Below are positions 39,722 to 48,399 of a stretch of 64,000 bases of DNA, in pieces. Position numbers and translations under genes: made by a program. Under the pieces are notes generated by a model that worked only from the letters and a program-made list of their open reading frames with translations, did not search any database and was not told where the DNA came from. How positions within the stretch are numbered: the first letter of the stretch is position 1; every line of letters starts with the position of its first letter. This DNA comes from Arthrobacter oryzae (lineage in GTDB: Bacteria; Actinomycetota; Actinomycetes; Actinomycetales; Micrococcaceae): assembly GCF_030812315.1 (NCBI RefSeq), contig NZ_JAUSSM010000002.1, positions 248,001 to 312,000 of the forward strand, read 5' to 3'.

Positions 39722-40927
39722 TCAGGCAAGGACCGAGCGGTACACCTCAAGTGTGGTTTCCGTGATGGACTCCCAGGAAAAGTGCTCCTCAGCGCGGCGG
39801 CGGCCGGCCTGCCCCATGGCCCGGGCCCGCTCGGGATCCGACACCACTTCGGTCAGGGCGGCCGCAAATTCGCTGACGAACTTCTCAGGATCCAACGGAG
39901 TACCCGTGCCGTCCGTTACCTGTTCGATGTCCACGAGCAACCCGGTCTCGCCATGCTGGACAACCTCGGGGATGCCGCCGGTGGCGCTGGCCACCACTGC
40001 AGCGCCGCAGGCCATGGCTTCCAGGTTCACGATGCCAAGCGGCTCGTAAATGGACGGGCAGGCGAAGGCAGTGGCATGGCTGAGGACCTGGATGAGTTCA
40101 TTGCGGGGCAGCATCCGCTCAATGAGGATGACGCCGTTGCGCTGGCTCTGGAGCTCCTCGATCAGCCGTGCGGTTTCCGCGGCGAGTTCGGGCGTGTCCG
40201 CTGCGCCAAGGCACAGGACAACCTGGACGTCCGAGGGCAGCTTGGCGGCGGCCCGCAGGAGGTAGGGAACACCCTTCTGCCGGGTGTTCCGGCCCACGAA
40301 CACCACGCTCGGAAGTTCCGGGTCGATGCCCAGGGCCCTGATGGCGTCATCGCCCTCGTCACGCTTCCAGAGTTCGACGTCGATGCCGTTGTGCACCACG
40401 CGGACCTTGGCCGGGTCGACCTCGGGGTAGCTCCGCAGAATGTCCTGCCGCATCCCTTCGGAGACGGCGATGATTGCGGCCGCGGCCTCGTAGGCGGTCT
40501 TCTCCACCCAGGAGGACAGCGCGTAGCCGCCACCGAGCTGTTCGGCCTTCCACGGGCGCAGCGGCTCGAGGCTGTGGGCGCTCAGCACATGCGGGATGCC
40601 ATGGAGCAGCGACGCGAGATGGCCCGCCATATTGGCATACCAGGTGTGCGAATGCACAACGTCGGCTCCCGCAACGTCCGGGACGATCCGCAGGTCAACG
40701 CCAAGGGTCTGGACAGCGGCATTGACCGCACCCAGGTCATCCGGAACCGAGTAGGACGTCACCTTGGCCCCGTGATAGTCGGGATCCCGGGGCGCACCGA
40801 AGGCACGCACCTGCAAATCCACATGCTTGGCCAGCACTCGGCTCAATTCGGCCACGTGGACGCCGGCGCCACCGTAGATCTCGGGCGGGAACTCTTTAGT
40901 CACAATGTCTATTCGCACGTTACCCAA
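39722..40927 (-). CDS. glgM: Glycogen synthase / alpha-maltose-1-phosphate synthase
   Basis: The 401-residue GT4-type enzyme has the GT-B fold: VTKEFPPEIYGGAGVHVAELSRVL (N-terminal glycine-rich loop), HSHTWYANMAGHL, VVHNGIDVELWKRDEG, VFVGRNTRQKGVPYLLRAAAKL, and the donor-binding CPSIYEPLGIVNLEAMACG (Glu-x7-Glu). In mycobacteria this family (GlgM) makes alpha-maltose-1-phosphate from ADP-glucose; it was earlier called GlgA. It is divergent from glgC, which makes ADP-glucose, so the two act in sequence. The ATG lies at 40927. No glgE, glgB or treS is in the window. Confidence 0.9.
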   Translation of the reverse strand: MGNVRIDIVTKEFPPEIYGGAGVHVAELSRVLAKHVDLQVRAFGAPRDPDYHGAKVTSYSVPDDLGAVNAAVQTLGVDLRIVPDVAGADVVHSHTWYANMAGHLASLLHGIPHVLSAHSLEPLRPWKAEQLGGGYALSSWVEKTAYEAAAAIIAVSEGMRQDILRSYPEVDPAKVRVVHNGIDVELWKRDEGDDAIRALGIDPELPSVVFVGRNTRQKGVPYLLRAAAKLPSDVQVVLCLGAADTPELAAETARLIEELQSQRNGVILIERMLPRNELIQVLSHATAFACPSIYEPLGIVNLEAMACGAAVVASATGGIPEVVQHGETGLLVDIEQVTDGTGTPLDPEKFVSEFAAALTEVVSDPERARAMGQAGRRRAEEHFSWESITETTLEVYRSVLA

Positions 40928-41019
40928 GGTAGTCCTTCCGGCGTATCTGTTCTAGTGTGAAGGGGTCCGGGCATGCCGGACTTTTTGGGGAGTTACGAAG
41001 GCGTACAGGAGCGACCATA

Positions 41020-42417
41020 ATGCCGTTGAATAAGAAAGTCCTGGCTATTGTCCTCGCCGGTGGCGAGGGAAACCGTCTGATGCCATTGACGGCTGACAGG
41101 GCTAAACCCGGCGTGCCGTTTGCCGGGAGTTACCGGCTAATCGACTTCGCGCTATCGAACCTCGTCAATTCGCGTTATCTCCAGATAGTGGTCCTGACGC
41201 AATATAAATCGCATAGCCTGGACCGGCATATTTCCGAGACGTGGCGGATGTCCACCCAACTTGGAAATTATGTTGCATCCGTTCCGGCGCAGCAGCGTGT
41301 CGGCAAGAGCTGGTTCCTTGGCAGCGCCAACGCCATCTATCAGTCCCTTAACCTGATCCATGACGCCAACCCGGACATCGTTGTGGTGGTTGGCGCCGAC
41401 CACGTTTACCGCATGGACTTCGCCCAGATGGTGGAACAGCACGTGCGCAGCGGCGCGAAGGCAACCGTGGCAGCCGTGCGGCAGCCCCTGAACATGGCCG
41501 ACCAGTTCGGCGTCATCGAAGTGGACCAGGACGATCCGCAGAAGATCGCAGCTTTCGTTGAGAAGCCTGCCTCGACGCCTGGCCTGGCAGCCGATCCCAC
41601 GCAGTTCCTCGCGTCCATGGGAAATTATGTCTTCAACGCTGACGCCCTGGTGGATGCCCTGCACGTTGACGCCGAGCGCCTGGACACCAAGCACGACATG
41701 GGCGGGGACATCATCCCCTACTTCGTTAGCCAGGGTGAAGCGGGAGTCTATGACTTCACGCTGAACGACATTCCGGGTTCCACTGAACGGGACCGCACCT
41801 ACTGGCGGGACGTCGGTACGATCGACTCCTTCTACGACGCGCACATGGACCTGATCTCGCCACTGCCGGTGTTCAACCTGTACAACTCCGAGTGGCCCAT
41901 CTACACCCGCCAGAGCATTTCCCCGCCGGCCAAGTTCGTCCGCGGCGACAACAACACTGTAGGAACCGCCCTGGATTCGATCGTGGCCAGCGGCGTGGTG
42001 ATCTCCGGCGGCATCGTGGAGGGCTCCGTCCTGTCCAACGACGTCTACGTGGGTACGGCCAGCCGCGTGGTGGATTCGGTGCTGATGGACAAGGTGCAGA
42101 TCGGCGAGGGCGCCGTGGTCAACCGCGCCATCATCGACAAGAACGTCAAGGTGCCCGCGGGCGCCGCGATCGGCCTGGACCCGGACCGTGACCGCGCCCG
42201 CGGATTCAAGGTTACGGACTCCGGCATCACGGTTCTGTCCAAAGGCCAGCTGGTCCCCGAGCCCGATGCAGCGGAACGGGAGCTCTCAGCGGCCAACCTG
42301 CACCTTGTTCCGAACGCGGTCAAGGCTGCGACGGAGAATTCCGCGTCGGCGAGGGAATCCGTGGAGAAGGTCGGGGAGGCCCACGCCGCGGCCGTTCGCG
42401 TGCCTGCCACCGACTAA
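41020..42417 (+). CDS. glgC: Glucose-1-phosphate adenylyltransferase
   Basis: From ATG 41020 (AGGAG eight bases upstream) the 465-residue protein makes ADP-glucose. It has the nucleotide-binding start [51 protein letters not shown], the substrate block [14 protein letters not shown], and a C-terminal left-handed beta-helix ([35 protein letters not shown]). The C-terminal 50 residues (Ala/Glu-rich) extend past the usual end, which is near 413. It is divergent from glgM. The longer frame from 40957 has no family match. Confidence 0.95.
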   Translation: MPLNKKVLAIVLAGGEGNRLMPLTADRAKPGVPFAGSYRLIDFALSNLVNSRYLQIVVLTQYKSHSLDRHISETWRMSTQLGNYVASVPAQQRVGKSWFLGSANAIYQSLNLIHDANPDIVVVVGADHVYRMDFAQMVEQHVRSGAKATVAAVRQPLNMADQFGVIEVDQDDPQKIAAFVEKPASTPGLAADPTQFLASMGNYVFNADALVDALHVDAERLDTKHDMGGDIIPYFVSQGEAGVYDFTLNDIPGSTERDRTYWRDVGTIDSFYDAHMDLISPLPVFNLYNSEWPIYTRQSISPPAKFVRGDNNTVGTALDSIVASGVVISGGIVEGSVLSNDVYVGTASRVVDSVLMDKVQIGEGAVVNRAIIDKNVKVPAGAAIGLDPDRDRARGFKVTDSGITVLSKGQLVPEPDAAERELSAANLHLVPNAVKAATENSASARESVEKVGEAHAAAVRVPATD

Positions 42418-42486
42418 GAGACGATCAGCAGCAATCCCTGAACCCTGAGGCAGGCCGGAAGCTTCGCAGGCTGTAAAATCGGAACA

Positions 42487-43938
42487 ATGAACTCCCCCGA
42501 TTTGACGCCTGAGGACATCCAGGCCTGCCTCAAGGTCTTAAATAGCATCCATGCCTACGACGAGGAACACCCGGACTACGTCTCGGTTCGCCGCGCCACC
42601 GGCAAGATGTTCAAGGCTGTCAAACGCCACCGCCGGGTCACCAAGCGCGACCTGATCTCCGAATCCGACCGCGCCGTGATCGCCCAGACGGCCACCGCGG
42701 CCCCGGACCGGATCGACGACGAAACCCGCGGGAACAAGCTGGCACCCTCGGTGACGGGCAAGGTGGCGGGGCACCTCATCAGGTCCCGCCCCTGCTACAT
42801 CTGCAAGAAGCACTACACGCAGGTTGATGCCTTCTACCATCAGTTGTGCCCCGAGTGTGCCGCGTTCAGCCACAGCAAGCGGGATGCACGCACCGACCTC
42901 ACCGGCCGGCGCGCCCTGCTCACTGGCGGGCGTGCCAAAATCGGCATGTACATCGCCCTCCGGTTGCTCCGGGACGGTGCCCACACCACCATCACCACAC
43001 GCTTCCCGAAGGACGCAGCGCGTCGCTTCGCGGCGATGGAGGACAGCGGGGACTGGCTCCACAGGCTGAGGATTGTGGGCATCGACCTCCGCGATCCCTC
43101 CCAGGTGATGGCCCTGACCGATTCGCTCGACGCTGCCGGCCCGCTGGACATCATCATCAACAACGCAGCACAAACCGTCCGAAGGTCCGGGAACGCGTAC
43201 AAACCGCTGGTTGATGCCGAGGACGAGCCCCTGCCCGCAGCACTCGAACCGGCCAACGGTGGTCCCGAACTGGTGACGTTCGGCCACGCCCACGACAAGC
43301 ACCCCCTTGCCCTCGCGAGCAGCGTCATGGAGCATCCCGTCCTGGCCGGAGACGCCATCACCTCCCTCGCCCTCTCCACCGGGTCCGCGTCGCTGGAACG
43401 GATTGCGTCCGGCACGGCCATCGACGCCGGCGGCCTGGTCCCCGACCTGGCCACGATCAACAGCTGGACCCAGGTGGTGGACGAAGTGGACCCATTGGAA
43501 ATGCTCGAGGTGCAGCTCTGCAACGTGACCGCGCCGTTCCTCCTGGTGAGCCGGCTGCGGGGCGCCATGAAGCGCTCTACCGCGCCCCGGAAGTACATCG
43601 TGAACGTCTCCGCCATGGAAGGGCAGTTCTCCCGCGCCTACAAGGGCCCGGGCCACCCCCACACGAACATGGCCAAAGCAGCGCTGAACATGATGACCCG
43701 TACCAGCGCACAGGAAATGCTCGATTCCGACGGAATCCTGATGACGGCGGTGGACACCGGATGGATCACGGACGAACGCCCGCACTACACCAAGGTCCGG
43801 CTCATGGAGGAAGGCTTCCACGCGCCGCTGGACTTGGTGGACGGTGCCGCGAGGGTCTACGATCCCATCGTCATGGGCGAAAACGGCGAAGACCAGTATG
43901 GCGTCTTCCTCAAGGACTACAAGCCGAGCCCGTGGTAG
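42487..43938 (+). CDS. SDR-fold oxidoreductase with zinc-ribbon N-terminus and atypical active site
   Basis: The 483-residue protein has a helical head (about 1-95). A four-Cys zinc-ribbon-like segment follows (PCYICKKHYTQVDAFYHQLCPECAAF, about 102-127), then an SDR Rossmann domain (RRALLTGGRAKIGMYIALRLLRDGAHTTITTRF, IIINNAAQTVRRSG). In VNVSAMEGQFSRAYKGPGHPHTNMAKAALNM the Lys is present, but the Tyr four residues earlier is Thr. About 95 residues are inserted after the NNAAQ motif. The family occurs across actinobacteria and fungi with no known activity. It follows glgC by 70 bases. Confidence 0.85.
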   Translation: MNSPDLTPEDIQACLKVLNSIHAYDEEHPDYVSVRRATGKMFKAVKRHRRVTKRDLISESDRAVIAQTATAAPDRIDDETRGNKLAPSVTGKVAGHLIRSRPCYICKKHYTQVDAFYHQLCPECAAFSHSKRDARTDLTGRRALLTGGRAKIGMYIALRLLRDGAHTTITTRFPKDAARRFAAMEDSGDWLHRLRIVGIDLRDPSQVMALTDSLDAAGPLDIIINNAAQTVRRSGNAYKPLVDAEDEPLPAALEPANGGPELVTFGHAHDKHPLALASSVMEHPVLAGDAITSLALSTGSASLERIASGTAIDAGGLVPDLATINSWTQVVDEVDPLEMLEVQLCNVTAPFLLVSRLRGAMKRSTAPRKYIVNVSAMEGQFSRAYKGPGHPHTNMAKAALNMMTRTSAQEMLDSDGILMTAVDTGWITDERPHYTKVRLMEEGFHAPLDLVDGAARVYDPIVMGENGEDQYGVFLKDYKPSPW

Positions 43939-43985
43939 CGGGCACCCCGCAGCCGTTCGGACAGCAGCGGCTGCGGTAGCGTCGC

Positions 43986-44005
43986 CCAAGGCCTTATGGC
44001 CCTGA
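43986..44005 (+). promoter_or_regulatory. DosR-like box upstream of the first PPOX-fold gene
   Basis: The 20-base site CCAAGGCCTTATGGCCCTGA matches the mycobacterial DosR box (TTTGGGACTTTCGGCCCTAA) at 12 or 13 of 20 positions, including GG, CTT and GGCCCT. It ends 34 bases before the ATG of the next gene. Spacing and sequence resemble the site before the second PPOX-fold gene. Confidence 0.6.
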
Positions 44006-44039
44006 TGGGCCTGCCGGAGGGACCGTAACGTGGGTCTAC

Positions 44040-44504
44040 ATGAACACAATGACGCCGCCCGAGGGCCAGCTGTCCATTGACCAGTGCTGGGTCATGCTCG
44101 ACTCGGAGACAGTCGGGAGGATCGCGCTCATTGTTGATGCCCATCCGGAAATCTTCCCGGTGAACTTCGTGCTTCAGCGCCGCACCATAGTCTTCCGGAC
44201 AGCCGGCGGAACCAAGCTCTGGGCGGCCATGACGTCCAAACCGGTGGCTTTCGAAATCGACGGCTATGACGCCCGGGAGGAGATGGCCTGGAGCGTGGTA
44301 GCCCGCGGCGATTCCGAACTCATCGAGAGCCAGGCGGATAAGGAACAGGTCGATGCCCTCTTCCTGGAGCCGTGGCAGCCAGGGGACAAGGATTACTACG
44401 TCCGGCTCGCGCCCAAGGCGATGACCGGCCGGCGGTTCAAGGTCAGGAAGCCTGACCTGTGGAGCACACGGCTGTCCGACCCCCGGCGCGCCTCATTCGA
44501 GTAG
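44040..44504 (+). CDS. Pyridoxamine-5'-phosphate-oxidase-fold protein
   Basis: The 154-residue protein is a split-barrel flavin-type protein: LSIDQCWVMLDSETVGRIALIVDAHPEIFPVNFVLQRRTIVFRTAGGTKLWAAMTSKPVAFEIDGYD is the core. The C-terminal block EPWQPGDKDYYVRLAPKAMTGRRF is typical of the actinobacterial group found near DosR-like regulators. It may bind F420, FMN or heme; the cofactor is not settled by sequence. A homologue lies at 47905. Translation probably starts at the ATG with a weak or absent ribosome site. Confidence 0.85.
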   Translation: MNTMTPPEGQLSIDQCWVMLDSETVGRIALIVDAHPEIFPVNFVLQRRTIVFRTAGGTKLWAAMTSKPVAFEIDGYDAREEMAWSVVARGDSELIESQADKEQVDALFLEPWQPGDKDYYVRLAPKAMTGRRFKVRKPDLWSTRLSDPRRASFE

Positions 44505-44558
44505 GCAGGCTTTCGGTCACCCCAGGCCTACGGGCAGCCCGTTCGGGTAGCCCGTGTG

Positions 44559-45002
44559 TCAGTGCTTCTCAGGCGTGTGGACCACCAGGACAGGGCAGTG
44601 GGCATGGGCAACGCAGGCCGAACTCACGGAGCCAAGCAGCAGCCCTCCGAACCCGCCGTGGCCGCGTCTTCCGACCACCAGCATGTCGGCTGTACGGCTG
44701 GCATCGATAAGGGTGTGCCGCGGGCGTCCCTGCACCAGCCGGGTTTCGATGTTCGCGGGCGTTTCCGGCCCGAACGCCTTGGCGACTGACTCTTGGAGGA
44801 TCTCCCCGGCACGCACGTCGAAGTCATTGATCCCCATGGCAACATAGCCGTCATACACCGGCGGGTAATCCCAGCAGGCCAGCGCCACAAGGTGGGCTCC
44901 GAGGCCCACCGCCAAGCCCTGGGCCTGCTTCAGCGCTTCCACCGAAGGCTCGGAGCCGTCCACTCCGACAACAATCGTACGGACGTCCCTGGCCTCGTTC
45001 AT
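44559..45002 (-). CDS. Universal stress protein
   Basis: The 147-residue single-domain UspA protein has RTIVVGVDGSEPSVEALKQAQGLAVG at the start. The ATP-binding pattern VGRRGHGGFGGLLLGSVSS (Gly-x2-Gly-x9-Gly-Ser) lies near the end, so it probably binds ATP. ATG 45002 follows AAAGGA by four bases; the GTG five codons earlier has no ribosome site. Such proteins are part of the DosR regulon in mycobacteria, and a DosR-like box lies about 100 bases upstream. Confidence 0.92.
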   Translation of the reverse strand: MNEARDVRTIVVGVDGSEPSVEALKQAQGLAVGLGAHLVALACWDYPPVYDGYVAMGINDFDVRAGEILQESVAKAFGPETPANIETRLVQGRPRHTLIDASRTADMLVVGRRGHGGFGGLLLGSVSSACVAHAHCPVLVVHTPEKH

Positions 45003-45106
45003 TTTTTCCTTTCGCACGCGGCTCCCGCGGGCGGGGCCCGATGGGTGGGGCCCAACGGGCGGGCCGTCGGGTGTACTTCAAGGATGTGTGCCGGGAGTGC
45101 GGGCAG

Positions 45107-45126
45107 GTAGGGCCTAAAGTCATGCC
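45107..45126 (-). promoter_or_regulatory. DosR-like box between the usp and response regulator genes
   Basis: On the minus strand the site reads GGCATGACTTTAGGCCCTAC and matches the mycobacterial DosR box TTTGGGACTTTCGGCCCTAA at 12 or 13 of 20 positions, with GACTTT and GGCCCTA intact. It points toward usp. A separate dyad, GGGTCC and GGACCC around AA, lies at 45133-45146. Confidence 0.6.
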
Positions 45127-45288
45127 CCCGGGGGGTCCAAGGACCCTTGTTGCGCTTATGGCCGTCAACGAGAATGGCAGAGCCGGATGAACGAAACCGG
45201 CTCCGGACAGACATAATGGGACTTGCACCGCATCGGCACGCCGTCTGCGGACCGACACTGGCAGCGCAGGCCGCCGGACAGGAGGACC

Positions 45289-46053
45289 ATGATTCCCCGG
45301 GCAGACCAGGGTCCCTCCGTACGGGACATGCACACTGACCTGATCCGCGTGTTCATCCTCGATGACCACGAACTTGTCAGGCGGGGGTTGCAGGAGCTTC
45401 TCGAAGGCGAGGGCTTCCACGTTGTGGGCAGTTCCGGTTCCGCTGTTGAGGCGACACGGCGAATTCCGGCCCTGCACCCCGATGTCAGCGTGCTCGATGC
45501 GCGCCTTCCTGATGGAACGGGAATCGAAGTCTGCAGGGACGTCCGGTCAGTGGATCCGAACCTGAACTGCCTCATCCTGACGAGCTTTGACGATGAGCAG
45601 GCCCTGCGCGGGGCGGTCCTCGCCGGCGCCCGTGGGTATGTCCTGAAAGAGATCGGCGGCACGGACCTTATCGGGGCAATGCGCCGTGCCGCTGCAGGAG
45701 AGTCACTGTTCGACGACGGCGTGGCGGCCAGTATCGTCGAAAGCCTCGTCACACCCCAGCAGGTGGATCCGAGGATTGCCGGGCTCACACCACAGGAACG
45801 GCGAGTGCTGGAACTCGTGGGCGGCGGCCTCACCAACCGGCAGATCGCGGCGGAAATGTTCCTGGCGGAGAAGACCGTGAAGAACTACGTGTCCTCGCTC
45901 CTTGCCAAGTTGGGCTTTGAACGGCGGACGCAGGCTGCGGTGTACATCGCCAACAACGCGATGCCGGGCCCGTCCGCGTCCGGGCATTCCGGTACTGCCC
46001 ATTCCGCCACTTCCCACTCAGCCGGCACGGATTCTGACGGGCACCGGCGCTAA
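45289..46053 (+). CDS. LuxR/NarL-family response regulator (DosR/DevR-like)
   Basis: From ATG 45289 (GGAGG five bases upstream) the 254-residue protein has a receiver domain with Asp25-Asp26, phosphoacceptor Asp70 (PDVSVLDARLPDGTG), Thr98 and Lys120. A LuxR helix-turn-helix follows (LTPQERRVLELVGGGLTNRQIAAEMFLAEKTVKNYVSSLLAKLGFERRTQAAVYIA, about 166-221). This close motif set is that of DosR. The last 30 residues are rich in Ser, His and Gly (SGHSGTAHSATSHSAGTDSD). It ends tail to tail with the sensor kinase gene, overlapping by four bases. Confidence 0.9.
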   Translation: MIPRADQGPSVRDMHTDLIRVFILDDHELVRRGLQELLEGEGFHVVGSSGSAVEATRRIPALHPDVSVLDARLPDGTGIEVCRDVRSVDPNLNCLILTSFDDEQALRGAVLAGARGYVLKEIGGTDLIGAMRRAAAGESLFDDGVAASIVESLVTPQQVDPRIAGLTPQERRVLELVGGGLTNRQIAAEMFLAEKTVKNYVSSLLAKLGFERRTQAAVYIANNAMPGPSASGHSGTAHSATSHSAGTDSDGHRR

Positions 46054-47756
46054 ATCGGGACTGACCACTCCAGGCTGGTCCCGGCGTCGGGTGCGCTGGT
46101 GATGGTGCAGGTTCCTTCCAGGATCCTGGCGCGCTCCTCCATGTTGTTGAGGCCGTTGCGTTTTGCCGAGCCCCTGAATCCGCGGCCGTTGTCCGTAACG
46201 AGGACGGTCATCCTGCCCTTCAGCGCCGAGACGGATACCTCGATCGAATCCGCGCCCGAGTGGCGGACGGCGTTGCTAAGGCCTTCGGAAACAACGGCCA
46301 CTACATGGTTCGCGGTGTCCGGCAGGACTGAGTCCACGGGGCCTTCCAGGTTCAGCCCGGGTGTGAACGCCATCGCCTTGGCTGCGCTGCGCGTGACACG
46401 CCGCAGCCTTCCGCTGAGCAGTTCGGCGTCGCCGTTGCCGGTCCTGAGCGAGTAGATGGTGTCCCGCAGGCTGCGGATTGCCTCATCCAGTTCTCCTGTG
46501 ATGGCGCCGATCCTTTCAAGCGCAAGGCCTTCCCTGGTGAAGCGGGTCAGGCTCTGTACGCTCAGGCCGGCAGCGAAAAGCCGCTGGATCACGAGGTCAT
46601 GAAGGTCGCGGGCTATGCGGTCCCGGTCAGTGAAGACCAGCAGTTCTTCACGTAGCCTGTGGACCCTGGCGAGTTCGAGCGCCAAGGCGACGTGGGACCC
46701 AAATACAGCGCCCATCTCCACATCGGTGCGGCCGTAGGCGCCAGCTCCGGCGTCCCGGACCAGGACCAGGAGGCCGTGATGGGCCCCCTGGGTGCTGAGC
46801 GCCACTGCGAGGAGTGGGCCGGCCACGCTTCCTTCCAGCACGCCCAATACGTCCGCTGCATTATCCACGAGCAGCGGCTCTCCTCCGGCGAGAACCGTTT
46901 GCAGTGCTTCTGAATCCAGGGACAGCGGCAGGCCCGAAAAGAGTTCCGCGTCTTGACCGTTGGCCCCGGCCACAACGTAGCCGACCCCGTCCGCGGACGG
47001 CGCCACGATCAGGGCCAGCCTGGACCCGGATTCCCGCAGCGCCCTTCCGGCAATGGGATCAAGGCCCTCTGATGAGGACGCGGGATCACTCCCCAGCATC
47101 AGGCCGGAGACATCCATGCAGGCTTCAAGCCACTGTGCGCGACGCCGGGCGTCGTCGTAGAGCCGCGCGTTTTCGATGGCCACACCGGCCGCCGCAGCCA
47201 GGGCAACGGCGAGCTCCTCGTCCTCTACGGTGAAATCGCCGCCGCCCTCTTTTTCAGTCAGGTACAGGTTGCCAAAAACGACATCGCGGACCCGCACCGG
47301 AACACCGAGGAATGACTGCATGGGCGGGTGGTGTTTGGGAAAGCCGTAGGCCTCAGGGTGGCGACGAAGGTCATGGAGGCGCAGCGGCCTGGGATCGGAG
47401 ATCAGCAATCCCAGGACGCCATGGCCGGTGGGGAGGGGACCAATCCGCTTGGCCAGTTCGCCGTCGATTCCGACGGTGATGAAGTGGCTCAGGGCGCGGT
47501 CATCACCAATAACACCCAAGGCACCGTAGCGGGCGTGCAGCAGCTGGCAGGCGGACTGGACAACACGCTCCAGGACGGCGTCAAGGCTCAGATCCTCCGC
47601 GACAGCCACGACGGCCTCGAGCAGCCCGCCCATGCGCTCCTGGAACTGGAGGAGTTCACCGGCCCGTGAAACGAAATCCTTGAGCAGGTCTTCGATCCTC
47701 AGGCTACCCGCGGTTGTATACCGTTCGGCACCGTCGCCATTGGCATGCATATCCAC
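46050..47756 (-). CDS. GAF-GAF sensor histidine kinase (DosS/DevS-like)
   Basis: The 568-residue kinase has two GAF domains (about 60-205 and 215-365). A HisKA_3 box follows with phosphoacceptor His386 in DRDRIARDLHDLVIQRLF, and an HATPase end (SEGLSNAVRHSG, VTDNGRGF). GAF-1 keeps RHPEAYGFPKHHPPMQSFLGVPVRVRDVVFGNLYLTEK. By recalled alignment His143 and Tyr165 correspond to the heme ligand His149 and distal Tyr171 of M. tuberculosis DevS. It should sense oxygen, NO, CO or redox and phosphorylate the LuxR regulator encoded tail to tail. It starts with GTG 47756. Confidence 0.88.
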   Translation of the reverse strand: MDMHANGDGAERYTTAGSLRIEDLLKDFVSRAGELLQFQERMGGLLEAVVAVAEDLSLDAVLERVVQSACQLLHARYGALGVIGDDRALSHFITVGIDGELAKRIGPLPTGHGVLGLLISDPRPLRLHDLRRHPEAYGFPKHHPPMQSFLGVPVRVRDVVFGNLYLTEKEGGGDFTVEDEELAVALAAAAGVAIENARLYDDARRRAQWLEACMDVSGLMLGSDPASSSEGLDPIAGRALRESGSRLALIVAPSADGVGYVVAGANGQDAELFSGLPLSLDSEALQTVLAGGEPLLVDNAADVLGVLEGSVAGPLLAVALSTQGAHHGLLVLVRDAGAGAYGRTDVEMGAVFGSHVALALELARVHRLREELLVFTDRDRIARDLHDLVIQRLFAAGLSVQSLTRFTREGLALERIGAITGELDEAIRSLRDTIYSLRTGNGDAELLSGRLRRVTRSAAKAMAFTPGLNLEGPVDSVLPDTANHVVAVVSEGLSNAVRHSGADSIEVSVSALKGRMTVLVTDNGRGFRGSAKRNGLNNMEERARILEGTCTITSAPDAGTSLEWSVPI

Positions 47757-47851
47757 AACCCGACTCCTGACCGCGTCCGTCCGCTCCGGCGGCGTGAGGC
47801 CAGAATACCGTTAACGCATAGTTCACGGGGCGGAGAACGCGGTGCGGCGGC

Positions 47852-47871
47852 TTGGGGCCATTGTGCCCTAG
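47852..47871 (+). promoter_or_regulatory. DosR-like site upstream of the second PPOX-fold gene
   Basis: TTGGGGCCATTGTGCCCTAG has the same GGCC-N-T-N3-GCCCT skeleton as the site at 43986 and ends 33 bases before its ATG. It lies in the divergent gap with the sensor kinase gene, so it may serve both. Confidence 0.5.
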
Positions 47872-47904
47872 CTTGCTTGCCGTTCCCTGCCTAGGCTCAG
47901 CCTC

Positions 47905-48390
47905 ATGAGCACTGATCGTAAACCGGGCGCCGATACTCCGCATGAGGTCGAAAACCTCGACAACCACGAATGCTGGCGGCTGCTGCGGAGCGTTTCAGTG
48001 GGCCGGCTGGCAGTCTGGGTCGAAGACCACCCTGATATCTTCCCCGTCAACTACAAGGTGGACCACGGAACGCTGGTTTTCCGTACGGCAGAAGGCACCA
48101 AGCTGCAGTCAGCGACCGGCGACACCCCTGTAGCTGTGGAGGCCGACGGTGTGGACGCGGACACTGGGATCGCATGGAGCATCGTAGTCAAGGGCCAGGC
48201 CGCCCCGGTAAAGGACCCGCAGGAGGTCCTGGACACGGTGGGGCTGCTGCTGTTCCCGTGGCAGGCCGGAACGAAGGAGCACTTCGTCCGGATCACCCCG
48301 GACACGGTCACCGGCCGGCGTTTTAAGGTCGCTCCCCCGCTGACCTGGTGGACGCCGCTCGATGACGCCACCCGGTCCTCGGACGAATAA
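47905..48390 (+). CDS. Pyridoxamine-5'-phosphate-oxidase-fold protein (second copy)
   Basis: The 161-residue split-barrel protein is similar throughout to the product at 44040: LDNHECWRLLRSVSVGRLAVWVEDHPDIFPVNYKVDHGTLVFRTAEGTKLQSATGDTPVAVEADGVDADTGIAWS, and FPWQAGTKEHFVRITPDTVTGRRFKV near the end. The N-terminal 20 residues are polar. It is divergent from the sensor kinase gene. The two copies bracketing the two-component system suggest a duplicated effector. The cofactor is unknown. Confidence 0.86.
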   Translation: MSTDRKPGADTPHEVENLDNHECWRLLRSVSVGRLAVWVEDHPDIFPVNYKVDHGTLVFRTAEGTKLQSATGDTPVAVEADGVDADTGIAWSIVVKGQAAPVKDPQEVLDTVGLLLFPWQAGTKEHFVRITPDTVTGRRFKVAPPLTWWTPLDDATRSSDE

Positions 48391-48399
48391 GGTACGGGC

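Noticed and set aside
42538..44049. A 503-codon minus-strand open frame
   Set aside because: It is antisense to the zinc-ribbon SDR gene and has no recognisable domain.
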